Source: JAVVHH01 sp963835135 (GTDB lineage Bacteria; Pseudomonadota; Alphaproteobacteria; Acetobacterales; Acetobacteraceae). From it: DNA of 64,000 nt. The stretch covers positions 372,001 to 436,000 of the forward strand of contig CAWIEF010000002.1 of the NCBI GenBank assembly GCA_963835135.1. Reading direction: 5' to 3'. Numbering within the stretch: position 1 is the stretch's first letter; every line of letters starts with the position of its first letter. The notes beneath the pieces are model-generated. The model was not told where the DNA came from, made no database searches, and worked only from the letters and a program-made list of their open reading frames with translations. Positions 41,255 to 50,863 of the stretch are shown in pieces. The translations under genes were made by a program, and so were the position numbers.

Positions 41255-42970
41255 TCAGAACAGCCCGGTGATGGCCCCTGCCGGCGACAGGGAGATGGCG
41301 TTCGCCGCGGGGACCTTCGGTAGCCCCGGCATCGTCATGATCTCGCCGCAGATCGCGACGATGAACTCCGCCCCCGCCGAAAGCCTCACGTCGCGCACAT
41401 GCAGCACGTGGCCGCTCGGGGCGCCCACCCGCTTCGGGTCCGTGCTGAAGCTATACTGGGTCTTGGCGACGCAGATGGGCAGATGGCCGAAACCGTCCGC
41501 CTGCAGCTCGTCGAAACGCTTCCTCACGCCCGCATCGGCCGTCACTTCGCCGGCATCATAGATGTCGGTCGCGATCGTGCGCAGCTTGTCCCAAGGCGGG
41601 ACGTCGTCGGCATACAGCGGACGGAAGCTAGCGGACCCGGTCTCGACCTGTTCGACGACGGCGCGCGCGAGGTCCTCCGCGCCAGCGCCGCCGCGGGCCC
41701 AATGGTCGGCAACGACGCAGCGCACCCCCAGACCGTCGCACAGCGTGCGCAGCCGGTCCATCTCCGCGTCCGTATCCGCGCTGAAGCGGTTGATTGCGAC
41801 CAGAGGCGGCACGCCGAACTTGCGGATGTTGCGCACGTGGCGTTCCAGATTGGCGAAGCCGCGCTGGACGGCATCGGCATCCTCGCGCCTGAGCTGGTCC
41901 TTGGCGACGCCGCCATGCATCTTCAGCGCCCGGATCGTGGCAACCACCACGGCGGCCGACGGCGACAAGCCGGCCTTTCGGCACTTGATGTCGAAGAACT
42001 TTTCGGCCCCGAGGTCGGCCCCGAAGCCGGCTTCAGTGACGACGTAGTCGGCCAGTTTGAGTGCCGCCCGGGTTGCGATGACGCTGTTGCAGCCATGTGC
42101 GATGTTGGCGAACGGGCCGCCATGGACGAGGGCCGGGTTATGTTCCAGCGTCTGCACGAGGTTGGGCGCGAGCGCATCGCGCAGCAGGGCTGCCATGGCG
42201 CCGACGGCCTCCACATCGGCCGCGCGCACCGGCTTGCGGTCGCGGGTCGTGCCGATGACGATGTTGGCGAGGCGGCGGCGCAAATCTTCGATGTCGCGGG
42301 AGAGGCAGACGATGGCCATGATCTCGGACGCGACGGTGATGTCGAAGCCGTCTTCGCGCGGATAGCCATTGGCGACGCCGCCAAGCGACGAGACGATCTG
42401 CCGCAGCGCCCGGTCGTTCATGTCGAGCGCGCGCCGCCAGCTGACCCGGCGCGGGTCGATCCCGAGCTGGTTTCCCCAGTGGATGTGGTTGTCCACCAGG
42501 GCGGCCAGCAGATTGTTGGCCGACGTGATGGCGTGGAAATCACCGGTGAAATGCAGGTTGATGTCCGTCATCGGCACGACTTGGGCGTAGCCGCCGCCGG
42601 CGGCGCCACCCTTCATCCCGAAGCACGGGCCGAGCGAGGGCTCGCGCAGGCATGCGATCGTTTTCTTGCCGATCCGGTTCAGACCGTCGGCTAGGCCGAC
42701 AGTGGTGGTCGTCTTGCCCTCGCCGGCTGGCGTCGGCGTGATGGCCGTGACCAGGATGAGCGTCCCATCGGCACGGTCCTCGAGCGAGCGGATGAAGGGA
42801 AGCTCGATCTTCGCCTTGGTGTAGCCATACGGCTGGATGTGCCGGGCCTCGATGCCGAGACGCTCGCGCGCGATATCGGCGACGGGCAGCAGGGTCGCAG
42901 CCTCGGCGATGTCGGCATCCGACTTGGTATGGCGGTGCTGATCGTGGTCTTGGGTGGTCGGCGCGTCCAC
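41255..42970 (-). CDS. fhs: Formate-tetrahydrofolate ligase
   Basis: 571 aa, close to the usual 555-560 plus a polar, His/Asp-rich N-terminal tail of about 20 residues. It makes 10-formyl-THF from formate, THF and ATP. The ATP-binding loop TPAGEGKTTTTVGL, the region GLREPSLGPCFG-like (here LREPSLGPCFGMKGGAAGGG) and FTGDFHAITSANNLLAAL are intact. The GTG start follows GGAGGACAC. Nearby FAH, MSOX-like and YdeP-type genes could produce or handle one-carbon units, but a direct link is not shown. Confidence 0.96.
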   Translation of the reverse strand: MDAPTTQDHDQHRHTKSDADIAEAATLLPVADIARERLGIEARHIQPYGYTKAKIELPFIRSLEDRADGTLILVTAITPTPAGEGKTTTTVGLADGLNRIGKKTIACLREPSLGPCFGMKGGAAGGGYAQVVPMTDINLHFTGDFHAITSANNLLAALVDNHIHWGNQLGIDPRRVSWRRALDMNDRALRQIVSSLGGVANGYPREDGFDITVASEIMAIVCLSRDIEDLRRRLANIVIGTTRDRKPVRAADVEAVGAMAALLRDALAPNLVQTLEHNPALVHGGPFANIAHGCNSVIATRAALKLADYVVTEAGFGADLGAEKFFDIKCRKAGLSPSAAVVVATIRALKMHGGVAKDQLRREDADAVQRGFANLERHVRNIRKFGVPPLVAINRFSADTDAEMDRLRTLCDGLGVRCVVADHWARGGAGAEDLARAVVEQVETGSASFRPLYADDVPPWDKLRTIATDIYDAGEVTADAGVRKRFDELQADGFGHLPICVAKTQYSFSTDPKRVGAPSGHVLHVRDVRLSAGAEFIVAICGEIMTMPGLPKVPAANAISLSPAGAITGLF

Positions 42971-43075
42971 GTGTCCTCCGGTCCGCCGGCGCGCCTTGGC
43001 GGCCAGCTCTGATCGCTGCGGGCGAGCTTACCTGCCCGCGGCGATCGGCGCTACGACCCGTGCCGGATCGGGCGC

Positions 43076-43949
43076 CTAGAGCGTGGGCTTGCCGCCGGTG
43101 ACAGGGATGTAGGCGCCCGTGATGTAGCTCGAACTCGTCGGAGGCCAGCATCACGTAGGGCGCGACGAGTTCGACGGGCTGCGCCGGGCGACCTAGCGGA
43201 ACCTGGCTGCCGAACTGTTTCACTTTCTCTTCCGGCATCGTCGATGGGATCAGCGGCGTCCAAACCGGGCCTGGCCCGACGCAGTTGGCGCGTAGACCTT
43301 TTTGCGCGATCGACTGCGCCAACCCGGCGGTGAAGTTGGCGATAGCGCCCTTCGTGGTCGCGTAGGCGAGCAATTCGGGAGATGGTGATTTCGCGTTGAC
43401 CGACGAGGTGGCGATGATGCTGCCGCCGGGCTGCATCACTCCGACCGCTGCCTTGGCTAGATAGAAATATGCGTAGACGTTGGTACGGAAGGTGTAGTCC
43501 CACTCCTCGGCGCTGATCTCCTCGATCGAGTCGTGCGTTGCCTGGAATGCCGCGTTGCTGACCAGAACGTCGAGCTTGCCGAATTCCTTGACGGTCCGGG
43601 CCACCAGCTCCAGGCAATGCGCCTCGCCGGAGACGTCTCCTGGCGCGATGACGGCGCGGCGGCCCGCCTTCTCGACCCAAGACGCCGCCTCTTTGGCATC
43701 GTCATGCTCGTCGAGATAGGAGAGCACCACGTCGGCGCCCTCCCGCGCGAACGCCAAGGCGACGGCGCGGCCGATGCCGCTATCCGCCCCGGTGATGAGC
43801 GCCGCCTTGCCAGCGAGCCGTCCGCTGCCTTGGTAGGACGTCTCGCCATGGTCCGGCTTAGGATCCATGTCCCGGTTTTGACCAGGCATCGGGATCTTCG
43901 GCTGCGGGAAGGGCGGCTTGGGATATGCCGTGACGGGCTCTATGGCCAT
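43076..43949 (-). pseudogene. SDR-family oxidoreductase (YhdG/GspA39-like) with a one-base frameshift
   Basis: Would encode about 290 aa. The proline-rich start (YPKPPFPQPKIPMPGQ), ITGADSGIGRAVALAFAREG, NAAFQ, and the catalytic region YATTKGAI are intact. After VMLASDE the frame breaks: one extra base at about 43132-43133 (plus-strand GAACTC) changes the expected SSYITGAYIPVTGGKPTL into unrelated sequence. Removing one base restores the ending and the stop at 43076-43078. With the shift, translation would read into the fhs gene. Either a recent mutation or a sequencing error. The ATG at 43949 follows GAGGAG. Confidence 0.85.
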
Positions 43950-43986
43950 GATGTGCTCCTCGTGCGGAATGGTTTGGAAGCGTAGG

Positions 43987-44757
43987 TCAGGCACCGCCCC
44001 AGTTCATGGTCAGCCCGCCATCCATCACCCACGTCTGCCCGGTGACGTAGTCGGCGTCGTCGGAGGCAAGAAACACGGCCAGCGCCGCGATCTCCTCCGG
44101 CCGGCCCGGCCGCCGCCAGGGGATCGCCTGCATGCTCTCGTCGCGCTTCTCGGGATCGTCCAGGCGCTTTTGCGTCATGGGTGTTGCGATCAGGCCCGGA
44201 GCGATCGCGTTGACGTTGATTTTGTCCTCGGCGAGTTCGCGGGCGAGGCTGCGCACGAGCGAGTTCACGCCCGCCTTGGCCATGCCGTACGGCGCGCTCC
44301 CGGGTGTCGGCAGATGCCCGGCGACCGACCCGGTAAACACGATGCGTCCGCGGCCGCCCGCTTGCCGGCGCAGCCGGATGAACGAACGGGCACAGTATAA
44401 GGGCGCCATCAGGTCCGTGCGGATAACCTGGTCGAACTTAGCGTCGTCCATGTCCGCAACCGGCATGCCCGACATCCCGGTCCCGGCATTGGCCATGAGC
44501 AGATCGGGCGTGCCAATGGCGGCGACTGCGGCGTCGAACAGCGCTCGCACCGACGCGGGATCGCTGACGTCGACTTGGACGAGGTGAGCGCGCCGGCCTG
44601 CGCGCGAGACGCGTTGCGCCGTCTCGCCCGCGCCGTCCGCGTCCGAATGGTAGCCGATGACCACGTCCGCCCCCTCGTGCGCGAACGCCTCCGCCATGGC
44701 TTGGCCGATGCCGCTGTCGGCTCCGGTGATGACGGCGATTTTGCCTTCAAGCTTCAC
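43987..44757 (-). CDS. SDR-family oxidoreductase, glucose-1-dehydrogenase-like
   Basis: 256 aa. Motifs: ITGADSGIGQAMAEAFAHEG, the NAG motif as ANAGTG, FTGSVAG with the catalytic Ser, YGMAK, and DYVTGQTWVMDGGLTMNWGG. The GTG start at 44757 is placed by GGAGGAACT just upstream. The sequence resembles the upstream half of the frameshifted SDR at 43076 (shared ITGADSGIG and AFAREG/AFAHEG stretches), suggesting tandem related genes. It is separated from the frameshifted gene by 37 bases. Confidence 0.9.
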   Translation of the reverse strand: MKLEGKIAVITGADSGIGQAMAEAFAHEGADVVIGYHSDADGAGETAQRVSRAGRRAHLVQVDVSDPASVRALFDAAVAAIGTPDLLMANAGTGMSGMPVADMDDAKFDQVIRTDLMAPLYCARSFIRLRRQAGGRGRIVFTGSVAGHLPTPGSAPYGMAKAGVNSLVRSLARELAEDKINVNAIAPGLIATPMTQKRLDDPEKRDESMQAIPWRRPGRPEEIAALAVFLASDDADYVTGQTWVMDGGLTMNWGGA

Positions 44758-45022
44758 AACAGTTCCTCCAGCGGCATCGGCGACCACGCTCGAACGCCGA
44801 ACGGCCGATGTGGCGCGGGGTTCAATACTGATCCAGCGCACTACTCCGAGATGTCCGCCAGCGTACCGTCAGCCTCGTTGTGATGAGCTTGGTCGTTCAC
44901 ACCGTCCTGAACGCCATGAGCGATCGGCATTGCACGAGCTGTTCTTGCGCGGGACTTGATCTGTCCACCGCCTCAATCACAGATCGTCGAGGTTATGGCT
45001 AAGCCAAGCAATTCGCCGCCCC
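44758..45022. other. Intergenic region between SDR and molybdoenzyme genes
   Basis: About 265 bases. I see no convincing coding frame, tRNA or terminator hairpin. It should contain the promoter of the minus-strand SDR genes and the 3' end of the molybdoenzyme transcript. Confidence 0.4.
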
Positions 45023-47368
45023 TTATACGCCGGTGCTTTCCAGCTGTGGTTCCAGGACCCTGGCGTCATCCACATGCACCGTGACAGGGATGGACTTGGC
45101 CGCGGGTGTCTTGCTGCCGACGGCGTAATGCCAGATCGGCAACAGGACGTTGCATTCCGGATAGTAGCCGCCGATGCAGCCCAGGGGGATGTTGTACGCC
45201 ACGACGAGCATGCCGGAGAGCTGGCGGTCGACCCCGTCATCGGCCACGGTCCTGAGCGTCACGGTTTGGCCGATCTTGAGACCCAGGCGGCCGATGTCCG
45301 ACCGGTTCATCAACACCACCTTGCGCGTGTTGTTGATGCCGCGGAACCGATCGTCATAGCCGTAGACGGTCGTGTTGAACTGATCGTTGGAGCGCAGCGT
45401 GATCAGCCGTAGCGTGTCATGCCCGACCTCGGGCATGTCCAGGTCCTCATCGAGCGCTTTAGGCGTGATGAAATTGGCCCGGTGCGTATCGGTATGCCAT
45501 TCGCGGCGCGTGGCGGGTAGGTCGCGGCGGAAGCCGCCGGGCTCCCACATGCGGCGCTCGTAGTCCCAGAAGTTTTCCGGGAGGGTCCTGCTGATCTCCG
45601 TCCGGATTTCGGCGTAGTGGATCGCATACTCGTCCCAGCGCACCTTGGGATTGGGCTCGAGCGTCTTGGTCGCGAGCTCGCAGAGCAGGCGGATTTCGCT
45701 GATCAGGTGCGGCGAGGCCGGCTCGCGCAGGCCGCGGCTGCCGTGAATGCAGGCCGAGGTGTCCTCCATGGAGAGGACCTGATGTCCGGCCGCCGTGCGC
45801 TCGATCTCGGTGCGCCCGGTGACCGGGAGGATGTAGCTGATCTCACCCGGCAACAGAGCGCTGCGGTTGAGCTTGGTGATGACGTTGACGGTCAGCCGCA
45901 TGCCGCGCCAGGCCGGCTCCATCTGCCCGTGATCCGGGATGGCTCGGGCGAAGTTGCCGCCCAGCATGAAAAAGGCGCGCACGTCGCCCTTCAGGATGGC
46001 CTCGCAAGCCTCCACCGTGTTGTACCCGGCCTCGCGCGGCGGCTCGAAGCCGAACTGCTCGCCCAGTCGATCGAGCGGAAACAGCTCGGGCTTTTCCGTG
46101 ATCCCCACGGCGCGCTGCCCCTGGACGTTGGAGTGGCCGCGGACCGGGCAGATGCCGGAGCCGTCGCGGCCGATATTGCCTCGCATCAGCAATAGGTTCA
46201 CCAGCATCTGCACGGTTTCGACCCCGGCCCGATGCTGGGTCAGTCCCATGCCGTAGACGGCGATGGCCGACCGTGCGTGACCATAAACGGCGGCAGTGGC
46301 CTCCATGTCCGCCCGGTGCAGGCCGGAGCGCCGCTCGAGCTCGTCCCAGTCCTGGGCGCGTAACCACTCGGCGAACGCTGCGAAGCCATGCGTGTGCTCG
46401 GCGATGAACGCCTCATCCAGCACCGCTGGGCCGCCGGCCGCCTTCGTCTCGTCGTGCATGGCCAGCACGGCCTTGCAGATCCCGGCCAGCGCCGCCAGGT
46501 CGCCGCCGGCCTTGACCTGGTGGTATTGCGAGCTGATGCGCGTGGATGTCTTGGTCAGCATCTCCGTCGGCGATTGTGGATTCGTGAAGCGTTCGAGCCC
46601 ACGCTCGCGCAGCGGGTTGTAGGTGATGATCGGCACGCCCCGGCGGCTCGCCTCCTGCAGCGGATGCAACATGCGAGGGCTGTTGCTGCCGGGATTCTGG
46701 CCGAAGAACATGATGCAGTCGGTCTTGGCGAAGTCGTCCAGCGCCACGGTGCCGACGGGCTGGCCGATGGTGGCCGGCAGTGCCACGGAGGTCGTCTCGT
46801 GACACATGTTGGAGCTGTCCGGCAGGTTGTTGTTGCCATACAGCCGAGCGAACAGCTGATACAGGTAGCTCGCCTCATTCGACAGGCGGCCGGAGCTGTA
46901 GAACACCGTGCCCTTGCGCCGGTCCTCCACGGCGCGCAACTCGCGCGCGATATCCTCGATCGCGTGGCCCCACGAAACCGGCACGTACTTGTCGGTGGTC
47001 CGGTCGTACCGGAGCGGGTGGGTCAAGCGCCCCGTTTGCTCGAGATGGTAGTCGTCCCAACCAAGCAGTTCGTCGACCGTGTGCTCGGCAAAGAAGGCCG
47101 GGGTGCAGCGATGGGCGGTGAGCTCCCACGCCACGGCCTTGACGCCGTTCTCGCAGAACTCGAGCGGCAGCGGGCTGGCCGGCTTGATCCAGGCGCAGCT
47201 GTTGCACTGGTAGCCATCGACCTTGTTGTGCTGCGTGAGCGCGACCGGCGCGCTCGCCAAGACGCCCTCGCGGCGCAGGATGTTGCCGACCGAGCGCGCT
47301 GATCCCCACCCGCCCGCTGGCGCGTCATAGGGCTTGAAGCTAGGTCTTTCCACAGGCGGGCTCCGCAT
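45023..47368 (-). CDS. Molybdopterin oxidoreductase, FdhF/YdeP family
   Basis: 781 aa. YdeP-type relatives of formate dehydrogenase act in the cytosol; their substrate is not firmly known, with acid-stress roles proposed. The N-terminus has an incomplete iron-sulfur pattern: Cys55, Cys58 (YQCNSCAW) and Cys72 (EFCENG). Cys189 in SNMCHETTSVAL is the likely Mo ligand. Molybdopterin-binding stretches include FFGQNPGSNSPRMLHPLQEA, YGMGLTQHRAGVETVQMLVN and GICPVRGHSNVQGQRAVGIT (shown in part). The C-terminal domain has LRSNDQFNTTVYGYDDRFRG. No Fdh beta subunit or FdhD gene is adjacent. Confidence 0.9.
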   Translation of the reverse strand: MRSPPVERPSFKPYDAPAGGWGSARSVGNILRREGVLASAPVALTQHNKVDGYQCNSCAWIKPASPLPLEFCENGVKAVAWELTAHRCTPAFFAEHTVDELLGWDDYHLEQTGRLTHPLRYDRTTDKYVPVSWGHAIEDIARELRAVEDRRKGTVFYSSGRLSNEASYLYQLFARLYGNNNLPDSSNMCHETTSVALPATIGQPVGTVALDDFAKTDCIMFFGQNPGSNSPRMLHPLQEASRRGVPIITYNPLRERGLERFTNPQSPTEMLTKTSTRISSQYHQVKAGGDLAALAGICKAVLAMHDETKAAGGPAVLDEAFIAEHTHGFAAFAEWLRAQDWDELERRSGLHRADMEATAAVYGHARSAIAVYGMGLTQHRAGVETVQMLVNLLLMRGNIGRDGSGICPVRGHSNVQGQRAVGITEKPELFPLDRLGEQFGFEPPREAGYNTVEACEAILKGDVRAFFMLGGNFARAIPDHGQMEPAWRGMRLTVNVITKLNRSALLPGEISYILPVTGRTEIERTAAGHQVLSMEDTSACIHGSRGLREPASPHLISEIRLLCELATKTLEPNPKVRWDEYAIHYAEIRTEISRTLPENFWDYERRMWEPGGFRRDLPATRREWHTDTHRANFITPKALDEDLDMPEVGHDTLRLITLRSNDQFNTTVYGYDDRFRGINNTRKVVLMNRSDIGRLGLKIGQTVTLRTVADDGVDRQLSGMLVVAYNIPLGCIGGYYPECNVLLPIWHYAVGSKTPAAKSIPVTVHVDDARVLEPQLESTGV

Positions 47369-47469
47369 TCATAAAACTCGCCTCAGCCACTCGCGTAGCT
47401 GACGGGCGAACGCAACTCACATTTGCGGATGCCGTCAGAAGGCTGGCGCGTGTCCTCCCGGAGAACAGC

Positions 47470-47703
47470 ATGACCGTTGGACGTGACTATCTGTTGAACA
47501 AGCCAAGCCCGCCATCGGCATCCAAGCTTTTCCTGGACCAGCAGATCGTGCCGCTCGTGGTCAATGCGGCCGGCGCGTTGGAAGTGGCGCTCGACCGTGC
47601 CTCGGTGCGCACGGGTATCCGGCCCGCCGCGATCGTGGCCGGGAGCCTGGGCCTGCTGTCGCTTGCTGCCGTCTATCTGCTGCGGCGTCGCGACACCGAC
47701 TGA
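47470..47703 (+). CDS. Small single-helix membrane protein
   Basis: 77 aa. A polar N-terminus (MTVGRDYLLNKPSPPSASKL) is followed by an amphipathic helix and one membrane helix at about residues 52-70 (IRPAAIVAGSLGLLSLAAVY) ending LLRRRDTD. CCCGGAG 8-12 bases before the ATG is a good ribosome-binding site. It is divergent from the molybdoenzyme gene with a 100-base gap, and convergent with xylulokinase. I do not recognise a family. Confidence 0.65.
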   Translation: MTVGRDYLLNKPSPPSASKLFLDQQIVPLVVNAAGALEVALDRASVRTGIRPAAIVAGSLGLLSLAAVYLLRRRDTD

Positions 47704-47716
47704 AGCATCGCCCGAC

Positions 47717-49159
47717 CTACTGCACGAGCGTGCCTGTCGCACGATAGGCGGTCAGCCGATCAGCGTAGGCGCGGGCCAGGGCTGGTTCGGGCTCGACCAC
47801 CTCGAGCGGCTCGGGGGCAGTGCAGACGATGTCAGGTGGCTCGCCGGTCGCGGCCATGCGGGCGAGGCGGGCGGCGCCGAGTGCGACGCTATGTTCCGCG
47901 CCGGCCAAGCGGCGCAGCGGGATCGCAAGTGCGGCCGCGACGATGCTGAGCCAAGCGGGAGAGCGGGCGCCGCCGCCGATCACGCCGGCGCTCTCGATGA
48001 CCGTGCCCGACGCTGCAAGGGCGTCGAGGCAGTCGCGCAGCGAGAACGCGACTCCGTCCAGGATGGCTTGGGTGAGGCCGGCCCGGTCGGTGCTGGAGGA
48101 AAGCTGGACGAACGCGCCCCGGCGCCCGGCGTCGTTGTGGGGAGTCCGTTCGCCAGCGAGATAGGGGAGGAAGAGGGCGGAGCTGGGCGTTTCGATCGGA
48201 GGCAGTTCGGCGAGGAGGACGGATTCGTCCAGACCGGTGATGGTGGACCACCAATTGAGGGATGCGGCGGCCGAGAGGGTGACTCCCATCTGGTGCCACG
48301 TGTCGGGCAGGGCGTGACAGAACGCGTGCACTGCTGATTGGGGATACGGCCGGAACCCGGCGGTGGTGGCGAAGACGACGCCGGAGGTGCCGAGCGAGAC
48401 GAACGCGTCGCCAGGATGGATCGCGGAGAGGCCGATCGCGCCGGCGGCGTTGTCGCCCGCCCCAGCGGCAAGGGTCGGACGTCGGGTCATGGACCAGCGC
48501 GCGGCCAGATCGGGCCGCAGCCGGCCGGCGGGCGCGTTGCCTTCCGCCAGGCGCGGCATGTGGGCGCGCGAGAGCCCGGTGGCCGCCAGCGCGGCGTCGG
48601 ACCAGTCGCGGGCGGCGACGTCGAGCCAGAGGGTGCCGGAGGCGTCGGAGAGGTCCTCGATGAAGTCGCCGGACAGGCGGTAGCGCAGATAGGCCTTGGG
48701 GAGCAGGACGGTCCTGGTCGCCGCGAACAGGCTAGGCTCGTGCTGGCGGACCCAAAGGAGCTTGGGGGCCGTGAAGCCCGGCATGGCGATGTTGCCGGCC
48801 ACGTGGCGCAGTGTCGGGAGCGCCTGTTCCAGCAGGGCGCATTCGGGGGCGGCCCGGGTATCGTTCCAGAGGATGGCGGGTCGAAGCGGGCGGCCCGAAG
48901 CCTCAAGGAGGACGGCGCCGTGCATCTGGCCGGCGAGGCCGATGGCGGTGGTGGCCGCGAGTTGCTTCGGATGCGTCCGATGGAGCGAGTCGATGGCGTC
49001 GAGCGTGGCCTGCCACCAAGCGTCAGGGTCCTGCTCCGACCAACCCGGTCGAGGACGTTGCGCGGACAGCGGAACGGTGATGGTCGCGAGCGGCACTTGA
49101 GCGTCCTCGGACAGCAGGGCCTTGAGGCCGGAGGTGCCGAGATCGAGGCCGAGGAACAC
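47717..49159 (-). CDS. xylB: Xylulokinase
   Basis: 480-residue FGGY-family kinase that phosphorylates D-xylulose. Marks are FLGLDLGTSGLKALL (phosphate-1), GLAGQMHGAVLL, ILWNDTRAAPE, the late SLGTSGVVFAT and GGGARSPAWLSIVAAALAIP. The Gly-Gln-Met-His-Gly motif is typical of XylB. GTG start, four bases after the permease stop; last gene of the polyol operon. It would convert the ketopentose made by the polyol dehydrogenase to xylulose-5-phosphate. Confidence 0.94.
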   Translation of the reverse strand: MFLGLDLGTSGLKALLSEDAQVPLATITVPLSAQRPRPGWSEQDPDAWWQATLDAIDSLHRTHPKQLAATTAIGLAGQMHGAVLLEASGRPLRPAILWNDTRAAPECALLEQALPTLRHVAGNIAMPGFTAPKLLWVRQHEPSLFAATRTVLLPKAYLRYRLSGDFIEDLSDASGTLWLDVAARDWSDAALAATGLSRAHMPRLAEGNAPAGRLRPDLAARWSMTRRPTLAAGAGDNAAGAIGLSAIHPGDAFVSLGTSGVVFATTAGFRPYPQSAVHAFCHALPDTWHQMGVTLSAAASLNWWSTITGLDESVLLAELPPIETPSSALFLPYLAGERTPHNDAGRRGAFVQLSSSTDRAGLTQAILDGVAFSLRDCLDALAASGTVIESAGVIGGGARSPAWLSIVAAALAIPLRRLAGAEHSVALGAARLARMAATGEPPDIVCTAPEPLEVVEPEPALARAYADRLTAYRATGTLVQ

Positions 49160-49163
49160 GGCC

Positions 49164-49979
49164 CTATTTGACCGCGCCGAAGGTCAGGCCCTGGACGAGC
49201 TGCTTCTGGCTAAACCAGCCGAAGATGAGGATCGGCGCGACGGCCATGGTGGAGGCGGCGCTGAGCTTGGCGAAAAAGAGCCCCTCGGGACTGCTGAAGC
49301 TGGCGATGAAGGCGGTCAGCGGCGCGGCCGTCGAGGCGGTCAGATTGAGGCTCCAGAACGCCTCGTTCCAGCACAGGATCAGCGATAGCAGGCCGGTGCT
49401 GGCAATACCCGGAAGCGTCAGGGGCAGCAGGATGTGCCAGATCTCGCCCCAGAGCCGCACGCCGTCGACACGGCCCGCCTCCAGGATCGCGACCGGAACG
49501 TCCTTGTAGAACGTGAACAGCATCCAGACGACGATGGGCAGGTTCATCAGCATGTAGATGACCGTCAGCCCGGTTCGAGTGTCGAGCAGCCCGGTGCTGC
49601 GGAAGATGAGGTAGATCGGCACCAGGACGCTGACCGAGGGCATCATCTTGGTCGAGAGCATCCATAGCAGCGTGCTGCGGGTGCGCCGGGTCGGGTAGAA
49701 CGCCATCGCATAGGCGGCCGGTATGGCCAGCGCCAGCGTAAGCAAGGACGCACCGACCGAGACGAGGACGCTGTTGAGCGCGAACGCGAGATAGTCGGCG
49801 CGGGCGAACACCTCGCGGTAGGCGTCCAGCGAGGGGGTGAAGATCAGCCCGGGCGTGATGGCGGCGTTTTCGGTCTTGAAGCTGGTGAGCACCGTCCAGG
49901 CGATGGGGAAGAAGAGGATGATCGCGGCGCCCCAGCCGAAGATGGTGGCAAGGAGCCGCTGAAGAGCGGTTTGCTGCAT
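49164..49979 (-). CDS. Polyol/sugar ABC transporter permease, MalG/SmoG-like
   Basis: 271 aa with six membrane helices. The EAA motif reads ILEAGRVDGVRLWGEIWHIL followed by LPLTLPGI. The N-terminus has the expected PIAWTVLTSFKTE and the end FGWFSQKQLVQGLTFGAVK is that of mannitol/sorbitol permeases. The ATG at 49979 overlaps the preceding stop (TGATG). Confidence 0.94.
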   Translation of the reverse strand: MQQTALQRLLATIFGWGAAIILFFPIAWTVLTSFKTENAAITPGLIFTPSLDAYREVFARADYLAFALNSVLVSVGASLLTLALAIPAAYAMAFYPTRRTRSTLLWMLSTKMMPSVSVLVPIYLIFRSTGLLDTRTGLTVIYMLMNLPIVVWMLFTFYKDVPVAILEAGRVDGVRLWGEIWHILLPLTLPGIASTGLLSLILCWNEAFWSLNLTASTAAPLTAFIASFSSPEGLFFAKLSAASTMAVAPILIFGWFSQKQLVQGLTFGAVK

Positions 49980-50863
49980 CAGGTCTCGAGTTGCTTGGCG
50001 ACGCTGCGGATGAGGAAGAAGGCCACGATGTTGGCCAGCACGACGGCCACCATGCCGCCGGCCGAGGCGCCGCCGACGTCGAAGTCGAGCAACGCGCGGC
50101 GGAAGATGAGGTAGGCGAGGTTGGTGGATGCGTTGCCGGGGCCGCCGGAGGTCGTGACGAAGATCTCGGCGAAGACGGTCAGCAGGAAGATCGTCTCGAT
50201 CATGACGACCACGCCGATCGCGCGCGCGAGGTGCGGCAACGTGATGTAGAAGAATTGGGCGAAGATGCCGGCGCCGTCCACGCGGGCGGCCTCTTTCTGC
50301 TCGGCATCGAGCGATTGGATGGCCGTGAGCAGGACCAGGAGCGCGTAGGGCAGCCACTCCCACGACACGATGACGATGATCGCAGCCAGCGGGTGGGCGG
50401 CAAACGGGTCGATGGGCTCGAGACCGAGCAGGTGAAAGGCCGCGCCCCAGATGCCGTACACTGGGTGCAGCATGAGGTTCTTCCAAACCAGCGCGCTGAC
50501 GGTGGGCATGACGAAGAAGGGAGAGATCGCCAGGACCCGGGCGACGGTGCGGCCGGGAAACCGCTCATTGAACAAGACGGCGAGCAAGGTGCCGAGAACC
50601 ACCGTGATGACGAGCACGGAGCCGACGAGAAGCAGGGTATTCTCGAGCGAGACCCAGAAATCCGGGTCGGTGACCAGATAATAGTAGTTGTCGATGCCGG
50701 CGAATCCGGCGCGGGTCGGATCGACAAGATTATAGTATTGGAACGAGAACCAGAGCGTCAGGACGAGCGGAACGATCATCCACGCGAGCAGGACGACAAC
50801 GGACGGCGCAACGAACAAAGTGCCGGGAGCAGAAGCCCCCGGCGCTTTCGCCATGATGGCCAT
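49979..50863 (-). CDS. Polyol/sugar ABC transporter permease, MalF/SmoF-like
   Basis: 294 aa with six helices: first helix TLFVAPSVVVLLAWMIVPLV (about residues 15-34), then WFSFQYYNL and GIDNYYYLVTDPDFW as in SmoF-type permeases. EAA loop: EQKEAARVDGAGIFAQFFYI then TLPHLA. Its start overlaps the stop of the binding-protein gene (TAATG), giving a tightly coupled EFG order. Confidence 0.94.
   Translation of the reverse strand: MAIMAKAPGASAPGTLFVAPSVVVLLAWMIVPLVLTLWFSFQYYNLVDPTRAGFAGIDNYYYLVTDPDFWVSLENTLLLVGSVLVITVVLGTLLAVLFNERFPGRTVARVLAISPFFVMPTVSALVWKNLMLHPVYGIWGAAFHLLGLEPIDPFAAHPLAAIIVIVSWEWLPYALLVLLTAIQSLDAEQKEAARVDGAGIFAQFFYITLPHLARAIGVVVMIETIFLLTVFAEIFVTTSGGPGNASTNLAYLIFRRALLDFDVGGASAGGMVAVVLANIVAFFLIRSVAKQLET

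Noticed and set aside
47361..47375. A fourth LacI operator near TCCGCATTCATAAAA
   Set aside because: Only one half-site matches; the second half is absent.
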